Assembly: GCA_943788935.1 (NCBI GenBank)
Contig: CALSSE010000017.1
Location: 358,001 to 422,000 of the forward strand
DNA length: 64,000 bases
Direction: 5' to 3'
From: an uncultured bacterium
Lineage (GTDB): Bacteria; Myxococcota_A; Bradymonadia; UBA7976; VGTA01
The notes under the pieces are model-generated. The model did not search any database, was not told the DNA's origin, and worked only from the letters and a program-made list of their open reading frames with translations. The translations under genes and the position numbers were made by a program. Positions 27,438 to 35,541 of this stretch are shown here, one piece after another; position 1 is the first letter of the stretch; each line of letters starts with the position of its first letter.

Positions 27438-27575
27438 CGACTTAAGGCCTTGAATTTACTTGTTTGTTTTTCTCATCTCAGAGGGAGTATAAAAGGTGTA
27501 AAGGTTAACGGTTCAGGATAAAATAACTCGATTTTTCTTGAACCATTGAGTAAAGGGTACTCCTGTCAAATAAAG

Positions 27576-27603
27576 TTGTTTAGGAAGTCTGAGTACTTTT
27601 AAT
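27576..27603 (+). promoter_or_regulatory. Candidate promoter of the glutamine synthetase gene
   Basis: TTGTTT (27576-27581) and TTTAAT (27598-27603) with a 16-base spacer, about 30 bases before the ATG at 27633. No sigma-54 (GG-N10-GC) pair was seen, although nitrogen control would make one likely elsewhere. Match by eye only. Confidence 0.38.
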
Positions 27604-27632
27604 ATCACACTAACACAGTAAGGAAAAATCAA

Positions 27633-28688
27633 ATGGCGATCATCGCTGAGTACATTTGGATTGATGGAACAAAGCCAACAAGAAAACTCCGGTCAAAAAC
27701 GAAGATCATTCATACAGAGCCAACCGAAGCTCAACTTGATGATACAGGTGAGTTTACTTTGAGCTATTTCCCAGGATGGCAGTTTGATGGTTCTTCTACT
27801 TCACAAGCAGAAGGCGGCTCATCTGACTGCTTACTACAACCCGTACGTATATACCCTGACCCGACTAGAGGTCCAGATGCCTTCATCGTTTTATGCGAGG
27901 TGTTCGATGCTCAAGGCGCTCCTCATAGCTCAAACGCTCGCGCTAAACTTCGCGCTGTGCTAGACGCAGGTGCTAATAAAGAAGACGCTTGGTTTGGCTT
28001 TGAGCAAGAGTATACGATGTATGATGGTTCTAGACCTCTAGGATTCCCTTCAGAGCGTCGCTTTCCTGCCGCACAAGGACCCTACTATTGTGGAGTTGGC
28101 GCTGATGAGGTCTATGGCCGTGATTTAGTAGAAGAGCATATGACAGCTTGCATTGAGGCAGGTTTGCTCATTCAAGGGGTCAATGCTGAGGTGATGCCCG
28201 GTCAATGGGAGTTTCAAATGGGTGGTCCCGATGGTGATGCCCTAAAAGCCAGTGATGATCTATGGATCGGTCGCTGGCTTTTGTATCGGATCGGTGAAGA
28301 CTTCGGAATCTCTTCGACTCTTGATCCTAAGCCTGTCCCTGGCGATTGGAATGGCGCCGGTATGCATACCAATTTCTCTACTGCTTCCATGAGAGCTCCT
28401 GGGGGGATGAAAGTGATCCTTGAGGGGATTGAGCGCATCTCTGTCCGTATTAATGAGCACCTAGAGGCTTATGGAACTGGGTACGAGATGCGACTCACCG
28501 GTCTTCATGAGACTTGTCGCTATGATGAGTTTAAATACGGCGTATCAGATCGTACCGCTTCTATTCGTATTCCTGCGAATGTTGAAGAAGATGGCTATGG
28601 CTATCTTGAAGACCGAAGGCCAAACGCTAACGCTGATCCTTATGACGTAGCGACTGTTCTGTTAAAGAGCGTGTGTGATCTACATTAG
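27633..28688 (+). CDS. glnII: Glutamine synthetase type II (GlnII)
   Basis: A 351-residue eukaryote-type glutamine synthetase, far shorter than GlnA (about 470). It starts MAIIAEYIWIDGT, has the signature DGSSTSQAEGGSSD (residues 52-65), the metal-binding FGFEQEYTMYDG, the GQWEFQMGGPDG active-site segment, and the ATP-binding KPVPGDWNGAGMHTNFST. It makes glutamine from glutamate, ammonia and ATP in the cytoplasm. GlnII occurs in rhizobia, actinomycetes and a few other bacteria, often with GlnA. Ribosome site TAAGGA precedes the ATG. The gene is monocistronic by spacing. A PII-like gene is present at 58026 but is not linked. The family call is firm. Confidence 0.96.
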   Translation: MAIIAEYIWIDGTKPTRKLRSKTKIIHTEPTEAQLDDTGEFTLSYFPGWQFDGSSTSQAEGGSSDCLLQPVRIYPDPTRGPDAFIVLCEVFDAQGAPHSSNARAKLRAVLDAGANKEDAWFGFEQEYTMYDGSRPLGFPSERRFPAAQGPYYCGVGADEVYGRDLVEEHMTACIEAGLLIQGVNAEVMPGQWEFQMGGPDGDALKASDDLWIGRWLLYRIGEDFGISSTLDPKPVPGDWNGAGMHTNFSTASMRAPGGMKVILEGIERISVRINEHLEAYGTGYEMRLTGLHETCRYDEFKYGVSDRTASIRIPANVEEDGYGYLEDRRPNANADPYDVATVLLKSVCDLH

Positions 28689-28828
28689 TCGCTCTTTATA
28701 ACTAAGCGAAGATATCAAGTGATATGTTTCAACGGTCGGGAAAGTCGACTGAATAAGAGTTAATATTCGATCAATGGAGAGCGATCGCATCGCCGAGTCG
28801 CGGAAAGTCTCCGAAGAGATCTTGGTGA

Positions 28829-28856
28829 TTAATCAATTAGATGCTAAGTCTATACT
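28829..28856 (+). promoter_or_regulatory. Candidate promoter of the bolA-like gene
   Basis: TTAATC (28829-28834) and TATACT (28851-28856) separated by 16 bases, about 48 bases before the ATG at 28905. The -10 box is good, the -35 box is weak. Confidence 0.35.
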
Positions 28857-28904
28857 CAAAAACTTTAATAACAGAGCGCTTGGTACATCGTAGAGGATAA
28901 CGGC

Positions 28905-29243
28905 ATGAACGAGCAAACAATTGAGCAGACCATTACTGACCGAATTAACTTAGAGCTGTCTCCGGTCGAGGTTCAACTTCGGGATATGACAGGGACTCGT
29001 GACCATTGGGAAGCAGTGATTATCTCAGAGAAATTTGAGGGGATAAGGTTGATCGCTCGGCAACAGAGAGTTTATAAGGCTCTCGGAGAGCTTATGCTTG
29101 GCCCCATACACGCCTTCACGATGCAGACTCTAACTCCTACGGAGGCTGTGGCCCGCGGGCTTATGACTGCGGGAGATAATTCGCCTAATGTGTCAGAGCA
29201 AAACCTTAAGCGAGATCATGAAGGTCTTGTGACTCTTAAATAA
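28905..29243 (+). CDS. BolA family protein
   Basis: A 112-residue protein; residues about 5-85 match the BolA/IbaG fold: LELSPVEVQLRDMTG, DHWEAVIISEKFEGIRLIARQQ and VYKALGELMLGPIHAFTMQTLTP, with the conserved His of the IHAF segment. BolA proteins bind a [2Fe-2S] cluster together with a monothiol glutaredoxin. The next gene at 29380 codes for exactly that partner, which supports the call. The C-terminal tail (90-112) is extra. Upstream is a candidate promoter; no strong ribosome site was seen, only GAGGATAACGG. Confidence 0.9.
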   Translation: MNEQTIEQTITDRINLELSPVEVQLRDMTGTRDHWEAVIISEKFEGIRLIARQQRVYKALGELMLGPIHAFTMQTLTPTEAVARGLMTAGDNSPNVSEQNLKRDHEGLVTLK

Positions 29244-29256
29244 GATCAGCTATACT
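29227..29256 (+). promoter_or_regulatory. Candidate promoter upstream of the glutaredoxin gene
   Basis: TTGTGA (29227-29232) and TATACT (29251-29256) with an 18-base spacer, at the end of the bolA-like gene and about 124 bases before the next ATG. If real it gives the glutaredoxin operon its own start. Confidence 0.35.
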
Positions 29257-29379
29257 TTAGAGATACTACTTGTAGCGTTAATGTTAGAGGGTATATCTAG
29301 ATAGGGAGACCTCTCTCTTGAGATATCTCCATCACTTTATTCAATGAGCAAGAACGAATAGATAGGGCATGAAGCAAAG

Positions 29380-29706
29380 ATGACTTCAGATACTCACGAA
29401 CGTATTAAATCTATAGTAGAACAACATCGAGTGATCCTCTTTATGAAAGGGAACCCTGACGCACCGCAGTGTGGTTTCTCTTCTGTTGTCGCTAATATCC
29501 TTAAAGATAGCGGTGTTCCATTCGCAGCATTTGATGTCTTATCAGATCCATCGATCCGACAAGGGATCAAAGAGTTTGGTAATTGGCCAACGATCCCTCA
29601 GCTTTATGTAGATGGTGAATTGATCGGAGGGTGCGATATTATCCGTGACCATTTCGAGCGTGGTGAGCTCGAAGGGGTCCTCAAGGGTCAAGCTGCACAA
29701 AGCTAA
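29380..29706 (+). CDS. grxD: Monothiol glutaredoxin (Grx4/GrxD type)
   Basis: A 108-residue protein, the usual length. The CGFS active site lies at residues 31-34, preceded by VILFMKGNPDAPQ, and followed by the glutathione-binding WPTIPQLYVDG and GGCDI. CGFS glutaredoxins bind a [2Fe-2S] cluster with glutathione and pass it to apoproteins, and pair with BolA proteins to sense or deliver iron-sulfur clusters. The BolA-like gene is 137 bases upstream. The metallophosphatase gene follows after 6 bases on the same strand, so the gene heads a short operon with that gene and the uracil-glycosylase-like gene. Confidence 0.94.
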   Translation: MTSDTHERIKSIVEQHRVILFMKGNPDAPQCGFSSVVANILKDSGVPFAAFDVLSDPSIRQGIKEFGNWPTIPQLYVDGELIGGCDIIRDHFERGELEGVLKGQAAQS

Positions 29707-29712
29707 CTGAAT

Positions 29713-30804
29713 ATGCCCCAGGCGATTCAAGAGTTAAGTAGCGGACCGGTTGACATCATCGGTGATGTTCATGGTGAACTCGAGGCGCTGAATCATCTTC
29801 TCGCTCGTCTCGGCTATGATCGCTTTGGGAGGCATCCTGATCACCGCACTCTAGTGTTTATTGGTGACCTCGTTGATCGAGGACCCGATAGTCCGGGTGT
29901 TGTAGAGAAAGTCAGTAGTCTCTACTTCGCGAAAAGGGCTCAGTGCATTTTAGGAAATCATGAGCTACGTTTATTAAACCGCATCAACAAACCAGATAAC
30001 AGTTGGACGAGCCCTGAACTCGCTCAAACAGCGATCAAAAATGGGTGGCAGGCTCCTATGAAGACCGCACACTCTCTTCAGCTGCGAGCGGCTCTCACAT
30101 TTTTTACTGAGTTACCCATGGCCTTGGTGCGTTCAGATGTACGACTCATTCATGCTTGCTGGAATACCGAGAGCCTCAATCGTCTCCCACATATTGTGGG
30201 TAGTTGGTCTGCTTTATTTGCCCGTTTCAGACGGAATATGAACACCCAACTAAAGACTTTAGGTTGGACGCGTAAGAGAGTGTCTAAGTTGAAAGGGAGC
30301 TATCCGCTGTATGTTGGACCTCCTGAAGTGGATTCAATCCCATTTTTAGAAGAACTCAGCGATTATTTTTCTCTAGAGCAAAACTTAAATCCACTTAAAG
30401 TGCTGACTCAAGGGCTCTATGGTCATGTAGAGAATAAGACTCCTTTCTGGTCTGGACATCGTTGGCAAATGAGTGAGCGCCTAAAGTGGTGGGAAGAGTA
30501 TGAGGAAGAGGTTCCCGTTGTTTTCGGTCATTATTGGCGACCAAGAGCGGGTAGTCTCGACGCTAATCTAAAACCCAGTCTGTTTACAGGTGTCGAGGCC
30601 AATCAATGGATAGGGAAACGAAATAATTGTTTCTGTATTGACTTCGCTGTGGGGTTAAGATTCCAAGAACGCTTGAATCAACTCCCAAACTTTCAAGGTT
30701 CCCTAGGCGCGTTGAGATTACCTGCAGAAGGAGATGATCGACCTTGGGAACTCATGTTTGATGATGGTGAGCGCTTCGAACTCTCATCTCGTGATAAACG
30801 ATAG
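29713..30804 (+). CDS. Calcineurin-like metallophosphatase (ApaH/PrpE-like)
   Basis: A 363-residue protein with the metallophosphatase motifs in order: GDVHG (residues 17-21), GDLVDRGPDS, GNHE and a later GHYWRP. These motifs bind the two metal ions. The arrangement matches the Ser/Thr phosphatase or diadenosine tetraphosphatase-like (ApaH/PrpE) subgroup. The substrate cannot be fixed from sequence, and the family ranges from ApppA hydrolases to protein phosphatases. The ATG lies 6 bases after the glutaredoxin stop. An unassigned region (about 165-260) follows the first motifs. Confidence 0.85.
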   Translation: MPQAIQELSSGPVDIIGDVHGELEALNHLLARLGYDRFGRHPDHRTLVFIGDLVDRGPDSPGVVEKVSSLYFAKRAQCILGNHELRLLNRINKPDNSWTSPELAQTAIKNGWQAPMKTAHSLQLRAALTFFTELPMALVRSDVRLIHACWNTESLNRLPHIVGSWSALFARFRRNMNTQLKTLGWTRKRVSKLKGSYPLYVGPPEVDSIPFLEELSDYFSLEQNLNPLKVLTQGLYGHVENKTPFWSGHRWQMSERLKWWEEYEEEVPVVFGHYWRPRAGSLDANLKPSLFTGVEANQWIGKRNNCFCIDFAVGLRFQERLNQLPNFQGSLGALRLPAEGDDRPWELMFDDGERFELSSRDKR

Positions 30805-30815
30805 ATAGACGAAAA

Positions 30816-32213
30816 ATGACTAACATGAGCGCTAGCTATCCACATGATTATCATCCCTTAGCACCTATCGTCCGTAAGCTGAGAGGTTCCCTACAATGGC
30901 TAGATGAATCAGGTGTTCATGTAGAAGCCGAGTCTTTAAAGCCCTTACTTCAGAGAATCTCTTCCCTGAATCAAGCTAAACAGCCTAATAGACAGCGTGT
31001 CGTTCGACGTGCCCAGTATTGGTCAATGCTTCCTTATTCTAGTGTTCTTACAGGGGTTGATGAACATGTATTAGATCATGTATCAGAGACATTAGATCAT
31101 GTATCAGAGACATTAGATCATGTATCAGAGACATTAGATTATAAGGGAAGTGATGACCCCTTGCCTGTAAGCGAATTTCCTGCGATCGCTCACCAAAGGT
31201 CTCTAGTCGAATCAATCTCTTTTGATCAGCCTCCTCCTAAGGGGGTGGAGGTCGAGGGTAGTACTGAGCTAATGAGTCCTAGTCAGACTCTTAAAGTACA
31301 TCGTGGGCTCATTATAATAGGAGATGACACTTCGTCCCCAGAGCCACTTCAAACCTCAGATAATTCGTTCCTAACAGCCGAGGAGTCCGAGAGGTCTACT
31401 CTTACCATGGATCTCTCTTCAGCAAAGCCCCAGAGAGATAAACTATGGGCTACTCAGAGCAAAGACGCTCAATCTTCAGAAAAACCTCTGAGTCCACAAG
31501 CCTCTATGGCGCGTGGCCAAGCATTTGAGAGGCTAAAAGCGACTCAGAAAAAAACCTACGTTGAGACTCCTCTTCAAAATAGCTTAGAGACATTAGATGC
31601 TGAAAATAAAAGATCCCTACTGGAATTAAAATCGGATAGCTCTCGCTCAAAGACTGTTCGCCCGATAGGTTTTGAAGAGGATGAGCGCTTTGGTGCTTTA
31701 TGTGACAGAGTTTGGGGGTGCGATCTTTGTCCTCGAAATAGTGCTACTCATCTTGTAGGTTCGGGACACTATGGAGCGAAGGTTATGTTCGTGGTTGGAC
31801 AGCCTTCAGAGCATGATCTTATCACAGGGCAGTTACTGATGAATGTTAGTGAGCGCGAGCTCTTTAACGGACTCCTTAAGGCAATGTCATTATCGCGCCT
31901 AGAAATCTATCTAACATCTTTACTTAAATGTGGTTCAGATGAACCTAAGCCTCATGAATGGAGTACATGTCAACAGCACTTCTTAGATGAGTTACAGATT
32001 GTACGTCCTCAAGTTATTATTGCTCTAGGCTATGTTGCATCAGTTATTTTACTCGGTCCTGGAGTTCGACAGGGTGGATGGGGAAGTTTTCAAGAGATTG
32101 AAGTTATGCCTACCTTTCACCCTGCCGATATAGTGAATGGAGGAGATACGCTGAAACGTCAGTTTTGGAGACATCTACGAGAGGTCATGCGTAAGTCAGG
32201 GCTTAAGCCTTAA
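30816..32213 (+). CDS. Divergent Fe-S uracil-DNA glycosylase-like protein
   Basis: A 465-residue protein. Residues about 1-290 are low-complexity and unassigned, and contain three copies of a 7-residue unit (SETLDHV, about residues 89-109). The C-terminal 170 residues match family 4/5 uracil-DNA glycosylases: CDLC (Cys302, Cys305), Cys372, and Cys385 give the four Fe-S ligands; FVVGQPSEHD stands where GEAPGxxED is normal; MPTFHPADIV matches the conserved HP motif. The catalytic segment is changed and the usual Asn of the KCRPP-preceding strand is Ser, so activity is uncertain. It is the third gene of the glutaredoxin-phosphatase group, 11 bases after the phosphatase gene. Confidence 0.75.
   Translation: MTNMSASYPHDYHPLAPIVRKLRGSLQWLDESGVHVEAESLKPLLQRISSLNQAKQPNRQRVVRRAQYWSMLPYSSVLTGVDEHVLDHVSETLDHVSETLDHVSETLDYKGSDDPLPVSEFPAIAHQRSLVESISFDQPPPKGVEVEGSTELMSPSQTLKVHRGLIIIGDDTSSPEPLQTSDNSFLTAEESERSTLTMDLSSAKPQRDKLWATQSKDAQSSEKPLSPQASMARGQAFERLKATQKKTYVETPLQNSLETLDAENKRSLLELKSDSSRSKTVRPIGFEEDERFGALCDRVWGCDLCPRNSATHLVGSGHYGAKVMFVVGQPSEHDLITGQLLMNVSERELFNGLLKAMSLSRLEIYLTSLLKCGSDEPKPHEWSTCQQHFLDELQIVRPQVIIALGYVASVILLGPGVRQGGWGSFQEIEVMPTFHPADIVNGGDTLKRQFWRHLREVMRKSGLKP
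31081..31143 (+). repeat. Three 21-bp in-frame tandem repeats inside the glycosylase-like gene
   Basis: Unit TATCAGAGACATTAGATCAT plus G, three copies starting at 31081, 31102 and 31123, the last with small changes. Each copy codes for SETLDHV-type residues. The unit carries GTATCAGAGAC, the same core as the intergenic repeats at 5.5, 32.3 and 36 kb. Confidence 0.85.
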
Positions 32214-32318
32214 ATATATTGGCGTATTGGAGGCGCTTTGAGTCTTGTATAAAGTTCATATCGAGCGTTTGTGCATAGGCGTTTTACAGGTATCAGATAC
32301 TGTAGAGAGACGTGGTTT

Positions 32319-32364
32319 GAACTAGTGTCAGAGACCTTGAGGAACTTGTGTCAGAGACCTTGAG
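32319..32364 (+). repeat. Tandem 23-bp direct repeat before the RAYT-like gene
   Basis: Two adjacent 23-base copies (32319-32341 and 32342-32364) differ at one position and both contain GTGTCAGAGACCTTGAG. A GGTATCAGATACTG motif stands at 32289-32302. They lie 78 bases before the transposase-like gene and belong to the GTATCAGAG repeat family. Confidence 0.85.
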
Positions 32365-32441
32365 AAGACATTTTATTGAGATCTCTGTCGCGTTTCTCTT
32401 TGCATAGCCGTCCTCCTTGTATCAGGCCAAAGGAGAATCTC

Positions 32442-33404
32442 ATGCCTTACCCTCTTCGCTATCAATCTAAGCCTTGGGCGACCCATCACGTCGTCTCACG
32501 CTGTTTTCAGGGTCGATCTTTTTTGCAACCAAATCCAGAGGTGACTTCGGCCGCCATAGGAGTTTTAGGTTATTTCACGGAGCGGTATCAAGGTAGAATA
32601 AAACTCCATTTTGCGGTGTTTCTTAGCAATCACTTTCATCTCTTAATCAGCTCATCTGATATTGTGACGCTCTCTAGTTTCCTTCAAGATGTGAAGAGTA
32701 GTTTGACTAAAGAGATTGGTCGTCTTCATCGATGGGAGGGGACAATTTGGGGGCGTAGGTTTTTTAGTGAAGAGATCCTAGGTGAGGCTGCGCTCATCGA
32801 CATCATTAAATATCTGACCAAGAACAGTGTAAAAGAAGGCTTAGTAGATCATCCAAGTCAATGGACTGGGGTTCATAGTTACAAACAACTAGTGGAGGGA
32901 AAAGAGTGCACGGGACTTTGGGTCGATAGAGTGGCATTGCATATGGCATGTGATAATCGCAGCGAGACTGATATAGAAGAGTTTACGACTTGTTATTCCC
33001 TCAGATTGACTCCCCCTCCATCATGGGAGTTTCTGTCTGATGATGTCTTTAAGTATATATGTCGAGAGATTATGGATAACGCCATAGAGGAGGCACTCCT
33101 AACTCGAGAGGGAGGGAGTATAGGAATGGAGAAGGTGTTGTCAGGAGATCCTCTAGAGGTGAGGGAGCGATGTGGGAATGAGGCCACTCCTCGGTTAAGC
33201 GAGCCTCCATGTAAGTCGAGATGCCCGATCTTGTTAGAAGAGTATAAACGGTCATATTTTGAGTTTAAGTCTCAGTTTCAATCAGCCTCATTTGAGCTTA
33301 GGAGGGCTCTCAAACTAGGCTTGGAATCAGTACACTTGAGATTCCCTCCAGGCGGTATTCCTCTGTTTGGAGGCGGAGGACTAGTCTCTATGGATGTCGC
33401 TTGA
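32442..33404 (+). CDS. RAYT-type (REP-associated tyrosine) transposase-like protein
   Basis: Start chosen at 32442 (MPYPLRYQSKPW), which has an AAAGGAG site; the frame is open from 32376. The protein has 320 residues. The Y1_Tnp-like core shows the HUH pair in LSNHFHLLI (His64, His66), the Trp-Gly-Arg-Arg-Phe segment (WGRRFFSEE) and the conserved helix IIKYLTKNSV with candidate catalytic Tyr124. Family knowledge: RAYTs are single-copy domesticated transposases tied to short palindromic intergenic repeats (REPs), not to IS elements with inverted ends. The last 120 residues are an extra domain. Repeats of the same family lie directly upstream. No terminal inverted repeats or target duplication seen around the gene. 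Confidence 0.8.
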   Translation: MPYPLRYQSKPWATHHVVSRCFQGRSFLQPNPEVTSAAIGVLGYFTERYQGRIKLHFAVFLSNHFHLLISSSDIVTLSSFLQDVKSSLTKEIGRLHRWEGTIWGRRFFSEEILGEAALIDIIKYLTKNSVKEGLVDHPSQWTGVHSYKQLVEGKECTGLWVDRVALHMACDNRSETDIEEFTTCYSLRLTPPPSWEFLSDDVFKYICREIMDNAIEEALLTREGGSIGMEKVLSGDPLEVRERCGNEATPRLSEPPCKSRCPILLEEYKRSYFEFKSQFQSASFELRRALKLGLESVHLRFPPGGIPLFGGGGLVSMDVA

Positions 33405-33602
33405 AAGACTTAATAATAAATTAACGTGTTCATATATCCTTCAAGTTTTTTTATTTTCATAAAATTATAAATAGATTCTATTAATAATGTTCAAAAAATA
33501 TACAAATATCTAGTTGGCATTATATATGCACTGTCTCCCAATCGTTATTATATCGATCAAATATTGATATATATTTTTTAAGATAAAAGGAGATTGGGAA
33601 AT
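33405..33602. other. AT-rich intergenic island
   Basis: Nearly 200 bases much richer in A/T than the neighbours, with the region before YifB containing an imperfect palindrome at about 33548-33573 (TATATCGATCAA-ATA-TTGATATATA). The palindrome ends about 30 bases before the ATG and could be an operator. A curved promoter region is also possible. Confidence 0.5.
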
Positions 33603-35147
33603 ATGCTCGCAATGATTCAGTCAGGTGCTGTTTTGGGAGTCGATGCGTACCCTGTAGATGTAGAAGTCGACCTTGGTCGAGGTATGATGGTTTTCTCAAC
33701 AGTGGGCTTACCAAGTAGCGCTGTAAGCGAAGCCAAGACCCGAGTAAAGTCTGCTCTTGTAAACAGTGATTTGAGTTTTCCTCAACGGAGAGTTGTTGTC
33801 AACCTCGCGCCAGCGCACATAAAAAAAGATGGTACTGCTTTTGACCTCCCAATCGCCTTGGGCATTTTGGTTGCGAACGATCAGTGTCCAGCTAGAGCTT
33901 TTGATGAAACTTTGGTTGTTGGTGAGCTCTCACTTGATGGAAGATTACGTGCGGTTAGAGGAATTCTACCGTTAGCTGCTTGGGCAAAACAAAATGGGAT
34001 TAAACGTATCTTAGTTCCAGAAAAAAACGGTGAAGAGGCAGCTGCAGTTGAGGGGATCGAGGTTTGGGTCGCTCGCGATCTCGCAGAGGTTGTGCTTGTC
34101 GCTCTTAATCAATTACCTCAACGTCTCGTTGATAAGACTGATTTTGAGTTGACAGAGATCAACTTGACAAATACAGCCATCGATTTAGCTGATGTTAAAG
34201 GTCAAGAGGGAGCTCGTAGAGCGCTAGAGATCGCCGCAGCTGGAGGACATAACATGCTTATGTTAGGACCACCAGGATCAGGTAAGACAATGTTAGCTAG
34301 AAGGCTCCCTACAATTGCCCCCCCACTAAGTTTTGATGAGAGACTGGAATCATCTATTATTTCAAGTATTGCAGGATTGTTAAAGCCGGATGAGCCATTG
34401 ATCCAACAGAGACCATTTAGATCGCCTCATCACACCCTTTCTCAAGTTGCTCTCGCAGGAGGAGGCCCTCAATGTCGACCAGGAGAAGTGTCTCTCGCTC
34501 ATAATGGTGTTCTTTTTTTAGATGAACTCCCTGAATTCAAGAGAGCTGCGCTCGAAGTGCTTCGACAACCCTTAGAGGATGGCCAGATTGTGATTGCACG
34601 GGCTGCTCGTTCATTACTTTATCCTGCGAGATTCATGCTTGTTGCAGCTATGAATCCATGTCCATGTGGATATTTTGGCTCTCATCAGAGAGAGTGCACC
34701 TGCAACCCTGAACGCATACGAAGATACCTACAACGAATCTCAGGGCCATTATTAGATCGTATTGACTTACAGGTAGCTGTTGAGGCAGTAGACCCTCGTG
34801 ATTTACGTCACCGGGCTGATGGAGAATCCTCTGCCGTGATTCGCAAAAGAGTCATGTTAGCACGAGATATTCAAAGAGAGCGATTGATCGACGCTGATAT
34901 TCATGCAAATGGTCAACTAAGGTCTCGTGAGATTAAGAAATACTGCATACTTGATCGAGAATCTGAGGCCTTATTCAGTCATGCTATGGAACAGATGAAG
35001 CTCTCAGCTAGAGCTCATGACCGAATTTTAAAAGTCGCTCGTACGATCGCTGATCTTCATTCGAGTCCAAATATTGAAGCAGTTCATATCGCTGAAGCCA
35101 TTCAGTACCGACAGCTTGATAGAGTGTGGACTAAAGGGGCTGCATGA
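33603..35147 (+). CDS. YifB/ComM-family AAA+ ATPase (Mg-chelatase-like)
   Basis: Start chosen at 33603 (MLAMIQSGAV...) because AGGAG lies 10 bases upstream; a TTG at 33594 is too near it. The protein has 514 residues. It has the N-terminal ChlI fold (about 1-170), Walker A GPPGSGKT (222-229), Walker B NGVLFLDELPEF, and the C-terminal Mg_chelatase_C region (YFGSHQRECTCNP, DRIDLQVAVEAV). ComM/YifB proteins are hexameric helicases that drive branch migration in natural transformation and recombination. Codon use here is more A/T-ending than in most neighbours. A small gene overlaps its stop by 4 bases. Confidence 0.93.
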   Translation: MLAMIQSGAVLGVDAYPVDVEVDLGRGMMVFSTVGLPSSAVSEAKTRVKSALVNSDLSFPQRRVVVNLAPAHIKKDGTAFDLPIALGILVANDQCPARAFDETLVVGELSLDGRLRAVRGILPLAAWAKQNGIKRILVPEKNGEEAAAVEGIEVWVARDLAEVVLVALNQLPQRLVDKTDFELTEINLTNTAIDLADVKGQEGARRALEIAAAGGHNMLMLGPPGSGKTMLARRLPTIAPPLSFDERLESSIISSIAGLLKPDEPLIQQRPFRSPHHTLSQVALAGGGPQCRPGEVSLAHNGVLFLDELPEFKRAALEVLRQPLEDGQIVIARAARSLLYPARFMLVAAMNPCPCGYFGSHQRECTCNPERIRRYLQRISGPLLDRIDLQVAVEAVDPRDLRHRADGESSAVIRKRVMLARDIQRERLIDADIHANGQLRSREIKKYCILDRESEALFSHAMEQMKLSARAHDRILKVARTIADLHSSPNIEAVHIAEAIQYRQLDRVWTKGAA

Positions 35148-35515
35148 CCAAACATCAAGTCAGAGTTCTCATGCCTCAACGAGAACTTGTGTTATACTAT
35201 GATCGTGCCTCTCATCAGGATTACCGTACTCTCTCTCAGTGGACTCAAAGTCAGAGAGCCTGTGGCAAGACTGTACTTCGTGTATGTGACTCCATTAGCT
35301 TTCATTTACTCTTAGAGGTGGATCAATCAATTTATCTTGATCATTCAAATAAGTTGCCGATTGAAATTGCTGTGATTATAACCCAGCTAATTAGTAGCCA
35401 GAGCTATGAAGTTATTATTCTAGATGGTCTACTCATTGATATTAATAAATACTTAGCTCGTTTACGTTGGATCTTGTCAATCTTTGATACACAACTTATT
35501 ATATTCAGAGATTGA
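35144..35515 (+). CDS. Small protein coupled to YifB, unknown function
   Basis: A 123-residue protein whose ATG overlaps the YifB stop (ATGA), a standard sign of translational coupling. It has no signal peptide or membrane segment. The sequence alternates hydrophobic strands and charged helices (EIAVIITQLISSQSYEVIILDG and YLARLRWILSIFDTQLIIF), and resembles a small Rossmann-like or cob(I)alamin-adenosyltransferase-like alpha/beta fold, but the match is too weak to name. The coupling suggests a role in the same DNA-processing task as YifB. A/T content is high, like the end of YifB. Confidence 0.6.
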   Translation: MTKHQVRVLMPQRELVLYYDRASHQDYRTLSQWTQSQRACGKTVLRVCDSISFHLLLEVDQSIYLDHSNKLPIEIAVIITQLISSQSYEVIILDGLLIDINKYLARLRWILSIFDTQLIIFRD

Positions 35516-35541
35516 AATTATTATGGGCATAGATTTCTTAT

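Noticed and set aside
32442..33404. A complete IS200/IS605-type insertion sequence
   Set aside because: No accessory gene, no terminal hairpins and no target site sign were seen; the protein fits the RAYT group better.
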